This document shows, piece by piece, positions 3,435-9,435 of a stretch of 9,435 nucleotides of DNA. The stretch is from Pseudomonadota bacterium (GTDB lineage Bacteria > Pseudomonadota > Gammaproteobacteria > Xanthomonadales > Xanthomonadaceae): positions 1-9,435 of the forward strand of contig JAFAFD010000014.1 of assembly GCA_023423675.1 (NCBI GenBank), read 5' to 3'. Under the pieces are notes generated by a model. That model was not told the origin of the DNA, ran no database searches, and saw nothing but the letters and a program-made list of their open reading frames with translations. Position 1 is the first letter of the stretch; each line of letters starts with the position of its first letter. Made by a program: the position numbers and the translations under genes.

Positions 3435-6323
3435 TCAGAACGCGTAGCCGAGGCCCAGCATCACGCCGTTCTGCACCTGGCCATCGCGGCGCTCACCCAC
3501 GTAGTCGACCATCACCGACAGGCGGTCGCTGGCGCGGCTGGTGACGCCCAGGTTCCAGGCCAGCACCTGCTCGCCCAGGGTCTGGCTGCTGCTGCCGAAC
3601 ACCAGGTCCGGAGCGGCGGCGAAGCCGGTGCTGTAGCGGGCCTGGGTGTCGCCCAGTTCCTTCTGCCAGACGACGCGGGCGCGCGGGGTGATGCGCTCGC
3701 CATTCTTGCCATTGAAGGTCTTGAACAGCTGCAGGCCGGCACCCACGCGGATGCTTTCCAGGCTGTCGCCACGGCCAGCCAGTGCGCCGGCGCCCTGCCC
3801 TTCGTTGAAACGCGTGGCCGAGGTGCGCGCGTAATCCACCACCGGCAGCAGCGGCTGCACCACCAGGCCGTTGCCGGTGGTGAAGCTGAAGCCGTGCTCC
3901 AGGCGCGCGGAGACCGCATCGTTGTTGTACTTGGCGCGCAGCGGATCGTTCAGGCCGTCGATGCCGGCAATGCCGCGACGGGTGTCGTGGCGCAGGTCGG
4001 TGTATCGCACCGCCGCCGACAGGTAGCCACGCGCATAGGTGGCATCGATGTAACCGCCGATATCCAGCGCGCGCGCGTCACCGGTGAAGCCGGAGCCATC
4101 GCGGGCCTTGGTCGACATGTCGGCCGCGGCCACGCTCACGCCCAGGCTGACACGGTCATCGGCCACGCGCGTATCGGCACCCAGCACGATGCCGCCCACG
4201 GTGTGGGTCAGGCCGGCCACGCCGCCGTCGCCATCGGTGCGGCCGTGGCTGCCGAAGCCGCGGCCCCAGAAGCCGTGGTTGCGCGAGGTGCCACCGAAGT
4301 CGGCACCGCCGACGACGCTCTCTGCGGCCGGCTCGACCAGATGCATGGCCAGCTGGTTGAACAGGCTGCCATTGGCCATGCCCGGCTGTGCCGACGCCGC
4401 CTGTGCTGCCTGCGCGGCCAGGCCGCCGGCATCACCGTTGCCGCTGCGCAGGCCGGCCTGATGCTGGGTGACCACGTTGCCGATGCTGCCCAGCAGGGCG
4501 TTGTCGGCCAGGCGCAGGCTGGCGTGCGCATCACCGCGCAGGGCACCGGCCTGCTGCGCGATGACATCGCGGTCGGCAAACTGCAGGGCGCCCAGCAACG
4601 ACTTCAGGCGCGCGTCCTGGCGATCACCTGCGGCGGCCAGGGCCACACCCAGGCTCTGGTTGCCGTTGCTGGCGGTCAGCTGTGCCAGCTGGTCGAAGCC
4701 CGGGTTCGCGGTCAGCGACAGGCCGTCTTCGCTCTGGTGGATGTTGAAGCTGAGCAGCGAGTTGTGGCGCGGGCGGAAGACTTCGTTGTCGGTGATGCTG
4801 GCGCTGTAGCCGGTATCGCCCAGGCGCACGGCATCGGCGAAGCCATCTTCGTAGATCGGGCCGGTGACCAGTTCGCGCTGGTAATTGCCGGCGTAGAAGC
4901 CCTGGGCGACGTTCAATTCAAGGTGCGCACCCGGCGAGATCACCAGTGCGCCATCGGTCTGGCCGCCATCGTAGAAGCTGCCCACGCGCAGGCGACCGGC
5001 GGCGCTGCCACCGGCTTCGGTGACGTCGAACAGCACGTTGCCGCCCGGCATGATGTTGACGTAGCCATGGGTGACCAGGTCGCCACCGCGCGGCATCAGC
5101 GTGCCGTACACGCGCAGGCGGTTGAAGCCGTCCTCGCGCAGCGACGGGCCGGTGGCATCGAGCAGTGCATCGGTGTCGGTTTCCAGCGAGGCGATGTCGC
5201 CGTGGCCGACCACCAAGCCGCCGGCCATCACCCGCACTTCCGGCGCGCGCAGGGCGCCGCCTTCCAGGGCGATGGTGCCGCCATCGACCAGCATGAAATC
5301 GGCACCCGTGGTGGCCGAGGTGCGCCAGGTGCCGCCCTTGGCCACGCGGATCACGCCGGCCGAGTTGGCCAGCGCGGAGGCATCCAGGTCGGCCAGGCGC
5401 AGCTGGCCCTGCAGGAACGCCTGGTTGCCCGGATTGTTGAGGTAGTCCTGCAACGAGAACTGGCCGACGCCATTCGGGCCGTTGGACGCCAGGTTGTACA
5501 GGGTCACCGCATAGTTGATGTAGGTGGTGTCGTACTCGTCGTCGTTCCAGCGCGCGAAGTCATCATCCACCAGTGCCTGCAGCTGGCGCGCGGTGGCCAT
5601 GTAGCCCGGATTGATGTCACCGCTGACGTTGCCGGTGACGCTGAGGGTATCGCCCGGGTCGCGGTAGCCGGCCTCGGTGATGATGTGGTTGCTGCGGATG
5701 TCCTGGCCCGGGAAGAGCTGCAGGTTGCGGCCGCTGCCATCGGGATCGAAGCTGACCGAAGTGCCGGTGGTGCGCGACGGGTCGCGGAACACCAGCAGGC
5801 CGTTGGGCGCCACCACTTCATACATGGCCTTGTGCAGCAGGCCGGCATCCATGCCGCCGCCGTAGTTGCCGGTGTAGATCTGGGTCATGCGCGGCGACGG
5901 GGCGTAGGTGATGCGGCCGCCGCTGCTGGCGGCGTGGATCTGCACCGAATCGACCGTCGGCAGGTCGCCGGCCAGGTAGCGGTTGACGCCGCCGGACTGC
6001 ATGATCGAGCACGACGAGATGCAGTGGCCAGACACGATGGTGTCCAGGCCCTGGGTGCGGATGATGGCCTGCAGCCACTCACCGGCGATCAGCGCGCCAC
6101 CGTTGGAGGTGCGCAGCACGACTTCGCGGATCGGGCGGCCTTCTTCCTGTGCCTTGGCCAGCAGCGCCGGCAGCGCGACGACGTCGGCGAAGGTCACGCC
6201 ACCACTGAGAACGACGCGGTCGTCCTGCACGTGGTAGTTCATCGCCGCTGCGTCGCCGATCGCGCCCAGCGTTGCCATACCCACCAGGCCGGCCAGGGCC
6301 AGGCTCAACTTCGAATGCTTCAT
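3435..6323 (-). CDS. Autotransporter (type Va) with ClpP-class peptidase-like passenger
   Basis: This is a 962-residue outer-membrane/secreted protein. Residues 1-27 are a Sec signal peptide ending GDAAA. Residues about 31-200 resemble the ClpP-class fold of exported COG3904-type proteins: TSNGG (72-76, oxyanion-loop position), GLDTIVSGHCISSC (nucleophile candidate Ser103, flanked by Cys101 and Cys105) and VQIHAAS with His130, 27 residues on, close to the Ser-His spacing of ClpP. Residues about 320-545 are Gly-rich beta-helix repeats typical of autotransporter passengers. Residues 545-650 form an Ala/Gln-rich helical linker, and about 680-962 the 12-strand barrel (GFWGRGFGSHG to a terminal GLGYAF with C-terminal Phe). 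The ATG at 6321-6323 is preferred, with GGAGAGAGAG upstream; a TTG 18 bases earlier lies inside that site. It is divergent from the sigma operon. Peptidase activity is inferred; the third triad residue is not identified. Confidence 0.85.
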   Translation of the reverse strand: MKHSKLSLALAGLVGMATLGAIGDAAAMNYHVQDDRVVLSGGVTFADVVALPALLAKAQEEGRPIREVVLRTSNGGALIAGEWLQAIIRTQGLDTIVSGHCISSCSIMQSGGVNRYLAGDLPTVDSVQIHAASSGGRITYAPSPRMTQIYTGNYGGGMDAGLLHKAMYEVVAPNGLLVFRDPSRTTGTSVSFDPDGSGRNLQLFPGQDIRSNHIITEAGYRDPGDTLSVTGNVSGDINPGYMATARQLQALVDDDFARWNDDEYDTTYINYAVTLYNLASNGPNGVGQFSLQDYLNNPGNQAFLQGQLRLADLDASALANSAGVIRVAKGGTWRTSATTGADFMLVDGGTIALEGGALRAPEVRVMAGGLVVGHGDIASLETDTDALLDATGPSLREDGFNRLRVYGTLMPRGGDLVTHGYVNIMPGGNVLFDVTEAGGSAAGRLRVGSFYDGGQTDGALVISPGAHLELNVAQGFYAGNYQRELVTGPIYEDGFADAVRLGDTGYSASITDNEVFRPRHNSLLSFNIHQSEDGLSLTANPGFDQLAQLTASNGNQSLGVALAAAGDRQDARLKSLLGALQFADRDVIAQQAGALRGDAHASLRLADNALLGSIGNVVTQHQAGLRSGNGDAGGLAAQAAQAASAQPGMANGSLFNQLAMHLVEPAAESVVGGADFGGTSRNHGFWGRGFGSHGRTDGDGGVAGLTHTVGGIVLGADTRVADDRVSLGVSVAAADMSTKARDGSGFTGDARALDIGGYIDATYARGYLSAAVRYTDLRHDTRRGIAGIDGLNDPLRAKYNNDAVSARLEHGFSFTTGNGLVVQPLLPVVDYARTSATRFNEGQGAGALAGRGDSLESIRVGAGLQLFKTFNGKNGERITPRARVVWQKELGDTQARYSTGFAAAPDLVFGSSSQTLGEQVLAWNLGVTSRASDRLSVMVDYVGERRDGQVQNGVMLGLGYAF

Positions 6324-6413
6324 TGCGGTCTCTCTCTCCAACCCGCACCACGCGGGACGAAAGCAGAACGCCGCAGCGCGCCGAACCCCCCCAGTGCGTC
6401 GCGCGCGAAAGAA

Positions 6414-6427
6414 TGAACGCGTTCATC
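6414..6427. promoter_or_regulatory. 14-bp perfect palindrome in divergent promoter region (candidate operator)
   Basis: ATGAACGCGTTCAT is a perfect inverted repeat placed between the divergent autotransporter and sigma genes, 91 bases from the former and 57 from the latter. The shape suits a dimeric repressor or activator (LacI-, TetR- or LuxR-like sites have this form). No regulator gene is adjacent, and I found no confident -35/-10 boxes on either strand, so its role is a guess. A run of seven C residues (6387-6393) lies nearby. Confidence 0.4.
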
Positions 6428-6483
6428 AATGCATGTCGAAACGATACGGACTTCCCCCTGCGGTCATCGTCTTGTAAAACTCG

Positions 6484-7086
6484 ATGACGCGTTCGTCGTT
6501 CGAGGCCTTCCCCCTGTCCGCCCCCTCCCCCCTGCCCCCGCGCGCGCCGGAACCGGCCGGGGTTTCCGATGCCTTCATCACCTTCATCCGTGAGGAACGT
6601 GCGCCGCTGTGTGCGTTCCTGCGCATGCGCGGTATCGGCCCGGAGGATGCCGAGGACATCGCGCAAGACAGCATCGAGCGGCTGATCCGCTACCGCGGGC
6701 ACGGCACCGACGAGCTGCGCCTGCTGCTGTACCGCATCGCCCGCAACCGCCTGGCCGACCGCGCGCGTTCGCCATACGCGCGCGGTCACCTGCCGCTGGG
6801 TGAACGCGATGGCAGCGAGGAGCCGCACGGCACTTCTCCCGACCCGCTGCGTCAGGCAGAATCCGGCCAGATGATCGCGCTGCTGCGACAGGCACTGTTC
6901 AAGCTTCCCGAACGCGCCCGCGAGGTGTATCTGCTCAACCGCATCACCGGCATGAGCTATGCACAGATCGCCCGGCACTGCGGCATCACCGCCAAGACGG
7001 TGGAAAAACACATCGCCCGTGCCCTTCAGGGCCTGCGCCAGGAGCTGGGCAGCAATCCTCTCCACACTGATGGAGATTGTGAGTGA
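6484..7086 (+). CDS. ECF RNA polymerase sigma factor, FecI type
   Basis: This 200-residue cytosolic sigma factor directs RNA polymerase to a small regulon under control of its FecR partner. Region 2 spans about 31-97, with FIREERAPLCAFLRMRG, the acidic AEDIAQDSIERL and LLYRIARNRLADRAR. Region 4 spans about 130-186, with LPERAREVYLLNRITGMSY, AQIARHCGIT and KTVEKHIARAL as the helix-turn-helix. This is the FecI-like architecture. The first 28 residues are an unusual Pro-rich extension. The ATG at 6484 is the only usable start: an in-frame TAA lies two codons upstream and no ATG or GTG follows before region 2. No Shine-Dalgarno sequence is visible, so translation may be weak or leaderless. The gene's last four bases overlap the FecR start. 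Confidence 0.9.
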   Translation: MTRSSFEAFPLSAPSPLPPRAPEPAGVSDAFITFIREERAPLCAFLRMRGIGPEDAEDIAQDSIERLIRYRGHGTDELRLLLYRIARNRLADRARSPYARGHLPLGERDGSEEPHGTSPDPLRQAESGQMIALLRQALFKLPERAREVYLLNRITGMSYAQIARHCGITAKTVEKHIARALQGLRQELGSNPLHTDGDCE

Positions 7087-8051
7087 CCCGCGACGCATAC
7101 ATGGATGACACGTTGCTGTTCGAGCGCGCAAGCGCCTGGGTGGCCCGCCTGGAGGCCCCCGACTGCACCTCGATCGAGCGCGAAGCGTTCGAGGACTGGC
7201 TGGCCGAGCATCCCTCCCACGTCACCGCTTGGGCACAGGCCGAGAAGCTGCACCTGCGCAGCGCTGGCCTGTCCGGCGACCCGTGGCTGCGCACCGCCGC
7301 CGCCCGCGCCGCACGCACGCCCGCACGGCGCTGGCTGCCTTCGGTGGCGGCGGCGGCCGGCGTCTGCCTGGCCGTGGGCATCGGCTGGATGGTCTACACC
7401 GACGGCAATCCCACCCCGCAGCTCTACGCCAACGCCAGCCACCTGCCGCAGGTGCGCACGCTGGCCGATGGCAGCATCGCCACCCTCGATGCCGGCACCA
7501 CGCTGAGCGCCCGCTTCGGCTGGCGCAAGCGCGAGCTGGAACTGGAACGCGGCCGCATGCAGCTGCAGGTGGCCGCCTCCCTGCGCCCGCTGCGGGTGCA
7601 GGCCGGCGGCAGCAGCATCCGCGACATCGGCACCACCTTCCAGGTCGAGCGGTTGAGCGATGGCCGGGTGGAAGTGGCCCTGCTGGAAGGCGCCGTGGAA
7701 GTGACCAGCGGCAGCGCCCAGCACACGCTCGCCCCGGGCCAGCAGCTGCAGGTGTCGCCGTCCGGCCGCATCCAGCCAGGCCCGCAGCTGGCCACCACCG
7801 CCGCGGCCGAAGCCTGGCCCGAGGGCCGCCTGGTGTTCGATGCCACGCCGCTGTCCACCGTGGTCGAGCGCATGAACCGCTACGGCAGCACGCCGCTGGT
7901 GATTGCCGACCCGGACATCGCCGACCTGGCCGTGAGCGGCAGTTTCCGCGCCGGCGATCCGCATGAACTGCTGTCTGCCCTGGAACTGGGGTGGTCGATC
8001 GCCGGCCAGCCGCGCAAGGATGGCGCGCTGGAACTGCGCCGCACTTATTGA
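7083..8051 (+). CDS. FecR-family anti-sigma regulator / signal transducer
   Basis: This 322-residue inner-membrane protein couples the TonB transducer in the outer membrane to the sigma factor. Residues 12-58 form the cytoplasmic N-terminal domain (DUF4880 type: ASAWVARLEAP, AFEDWLAEHPSHVTAWAQAE). One membrane segment lies at 84-104, the FecR periplasmic domain at about 126-220 (RTLADGSIATLDAGTTLSA, GTTFQVERLSDGRVEVALLEG) and an STN-like C-terminal domain at 249-320. GTG at 7083 is chosen because GGAG lies 7 bases upstream and it overlaps the sigma stop as GTGA, a translational-coupling arrangement; an ATG at 7101 has no ribosome-binding site. In this family the N-terminal part either inhibits or activates the sigma factor after regulated proteolysis; which applies here is unknown. 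Confidence 0.92.
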   Translation: MTRDAYMDDTLLFERASAWVARLEAPDCTSIEREAFEDWLAEHPSHVTAWAQAEKLHLRSAGLSGDPWLRTAAARAARTPARRWLPSVAAAAGVCLAVGIGWMVYTDGNPTPQLYANASHLPQVRTLADGSIATLDAGTTLSARFGWRKRELELERGRMQLQVAASLRPLRVQAGGSSIRDIGTTFQVERLSDGRVEVALLEGAVEVTSGSAQHTLAPGQQLQVSPSGRIQPGPQLATTAAAEAWPEGRLVFDATPLSTVVERMNRYGSTPLVIADPDIADLAVSGSFRAGDPHELLSALELGWSIAGQPRKDGALELRRTY

Positions 8052-8061
8052 GGCGGCGCGG

Positions 8062-9435
8062 ATGCCCAGCCCCGGGGCACTGCGGCAGCGTTTGATGGTC
8101 CTGCTGTGGCTTGCCCTGGCCGGTGCCACGGCCGCTGCAGAATCGCCCACCGCCGCCCCGGTCGAATACCACATCGCCGCCGGCCCGTTGGCGCCGGCGC
8201 TGCAGCAGTGGGCGCGGCAGAGCGGCGTATCGCTGGTGTTCGATGCCCGCGAGCTGGCCGACCTGCGCACGCCCGGAACGCAGGGACCGCAGGAACCTGC
8301 CGCTGCGCTGAAGGCGCTGGTGGCCGGCCGGCCGGTCAACATCCTGCGCACGCCCGGCGGTGGCTACGTGCTGCGTCGCCATGCCATGGCGGCAGCAGCG
8401 CCTGCGGTGGTTGCGCCGGCCCCGCCGCCGCGACCGCAGCGGCCGGCACAGGTGGACCTGGCACCGATCCACGTGACCGGCAGCCGCCTGCCGCGCACCT
8501 CCGTGCAGACCACGTTGCCGGTGACGGTGATCGAGCGCGAGGACATCCTGCGCAGCGGCTACGGCACCCTGTTCGATCTGCTGCGCCACCTGCCCGGCAT
8601 GAACGGCCACCCGCCGCTGAGCACCTCGCGCGGCGGTGACTCGCTGTACCTGCCGGTGGGCGCGGCGGCCACCACCAGCCTGGACGGCATGGGCCCGCGC
8701 GCCACGCTGTTCCTGGTCAACGGCCGCCGCCTGCCGCGCTACCCGATGGTGTCGCTGGAAGAAGGCGGCCTGACCGACCTCGGCGGCATTCCGCTCAGCT
8801 TCGTTGAACGCATCGAACTGGTGCGTGGCGGCGCCTCGGCCATCTATGGCGCCGACGCGATGTCCGGCGTGGTCAACATCATCCTGCGCGACCAGGTCGA
8901 GGGCCCGGAAGCCACCCTGCAGACCGGCGTCAGCGGCCGCGGCGATGGTGACCAGCACCGCGTGCAGGCCGCCACCGGCGGTGTGCGTGACAACGGCGAC
9001 CGCTGGTTTGCCGGCCTCGACCTGCACCGCCTGCGCCATGTGGCCGGCGACCGCCGTAGCTGGCATGCCGACAGCGAGCTGTACCCGATCGGCCTGATCC
9101 TGGCCAACGGCGATTACTACCCGGCCAGCGAATGCCATGCGCCGCTGCAGGAGGACGAGGATGGCTGCTGGTACGACAGCGTGCGCCCGCGTTCGCTGCA
9201 GCCGGCCTCGGACACGCTGTCGGGTTATCTGCGTTACCGCCATGAGCGCGGCGAAGGCCGCTACGCCTATGTGGAAGCGCGTGCCAGCCACAACCGCCAG
9301 CGCTTCGAACTGGGCCCGACCGCAGTGGCGCTGGATTTCAACCGCAATGCCCTGCTCAACGTGGTGCTGCAGGAGGGCGGCGAGGTACAGCCGCGCGTGC
9401 GCGCCAGCGAAGGCGACCTGACCGTGGGCATCGGC
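8062..9435 (+). CDS. TonB-dependent transducer with STN domain (3' end beyond window)
   Basis: The first 458 residues of an outer-membrane receptor that imports a ligand using TonB energy and reports its presence to FecR. Residues 1-26 are a signal peptide. An STN signalling domain spans about 34-106 (VEYHIAAGPLAPALQQWARQ, GVSLVFDARELADL, GYVLRR). A Pro/Ala-rich linker follows (109-130), then a possible TonB box at DLAPIHVTG. The plug spans about 146-280, with TLFLVNGRRLPRY and VERIELVRGGASAIYGADAM followed by SGVVNIILR. Barrel strands begin after that. Residues 358-369 hold an acidic loop bounded by two cysteines. The ATG is 10 bases after fecR, with GAGG 8 bases upstream, so it is the third gene of the operon. 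The presence of STN makes it a signalling receptor. The ligand cannot be read from the sequence; a siderophore, peptide or glycan are all possible. Confidence 0.93.
   Translation, partial: MPSPGALRQRLMVLLWLALAGATAAAESPTAAPVEYHIAAGPLAPALQQWARQSGVSLVFDARELADLRTPGTQGPQEPAAALKALVAGRPVNILRTPGGGYVLRRHAMAAAAPAVVAPAPPPRPQRPAQVDLAPIHVTGSRLPRTSVQTTLPVTVIEREDILRSGYGTLFDLLRHLPGMNGHPPLSTSRGGDSLYLPVGAAATTSLDGMGPRATLFLVNGRRLPRYPMVSLEEGGLTDLGGIPLSFVERIELVRGGASAIYGADAMSGVVNIILRDQVEGPEATLQTGVSGRGDGDQHRVQAATGGVRDNGDRWFAGLDLHRLRHVAGDRRSWHADSELYPIGLILANGDYYPASECHAPLQEDEDGCWYDSVRPRSLQPASDTLSGYLRYRHERGEGRYAYVEARASHNRQRFELGPTAVALDFNRNALLNVVLQEGGEVQPRVRASEGDLTVGIG

Noticed and set aside
6324..6341. Autotransporter start at the TTG 18 bases upstream of the ATG
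   Set aside because: That TTG overlaps the GGAGAGAGAG ribosome-binding site of the ATG at 6321-6323, and the ATG gives a standard signal peptide beginning MKHSKLSLALAG.
3894..6416. 840-codon plus-strand open frame opposite the autotransporter gene
   Set aside because: It is antisense to a well-supported gene. Its composition (Ala, Gly, Val, His and Gln-rich, with no recognisable domain) is what a GC-rich coding strand yields in that opposite frame.
6079..7131. 350-codon minus-strand open frame spanning the divergent region
   Set aside because: It covers the sigma factor in antisense, the intergenic region and the start of the autotransporter in another frame, so it cannot be coding alongside those genes.
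7026..8351. 441-codon minus-strand open frame opposite fecR
   Set aside because: It has low-complexity Gly/Ala/His/Gln composition typical of antisense shadow frames, and no ribosome-binding site.
7222..9291. 689-codon minus-strand open frame opposite fecR and the TonB receptor
   Set aside because: It has no start signal or domain and runs across two real genes on the other strand. It is an effect of high third-position GC.

Overview
The window reads as chromosomal DNA from the Stenotrophomonas maltophilia group (Xanthomonadaceae). The evidence is the very GC-rich coding sequence on the right, a pair of GTAG-headed stem-loops of the SMAG type known from S. maltophilia, an Rhs core sequence of the short Sec-exported kind common in this genus, and a FecI/FecR/TonB-receptor operon. 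The assignment rests on recognition, not on a search.

Positions 1-2320 are accessory DNA. An IS4-family insertion sequence runs off the left edge, with its outer end near 231. It abuts a 67-bp copy (232-298) of the 3' half of a tRNA-Thr(CGT) gene plus its terminator. The intact tRNA-Thr gene lies at 2244-2319 on the minus strand. Between these two near-identical direct repeats sits a cassette of about 1.9 kb with no integrase: a short secreted Rhs protein with a variable C-terminal tail (973-1986, minus), a tightly linked immunity-like gene (625-957, minus), a small ORF interrupted by an in-frame amber codon (290-580, minus) and two SMAG stem-loops (2138-2198). This looks like a tRNA-site island reduced to a polymorphic toxin/immunity module.

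Positions 2320-3430 hold the tRNA promoter and ldhA (fermentative D-lactate dehydrogenase, minus). A perfect 13-bp hairpin separates ldhA from the next gene.

Positions 3435-6323 (minus) encode a 962-residue autotransporter. Its passenger begins with a ClpP-class serine-peptidase-like domain and continues into a beta-helical region before the outer-membrane barrel. Divergent from it, 6484 to the right edge is a cell-surface-signalling operon: an ECF sigma factor of the FecI type, an overlapping FecR-type membrane regulator, and a TonB-dependent transducer with an STN domain that is cut by the window end. A 14-bp perfect palindrome lies in the 160-bp divergent region. The likely logic is that a ligand bound by the TonB receptor signals through FecR to the sigma factor. 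The divergent peptidase-like autotransporter may belong to the same response, but that is inference from position only.
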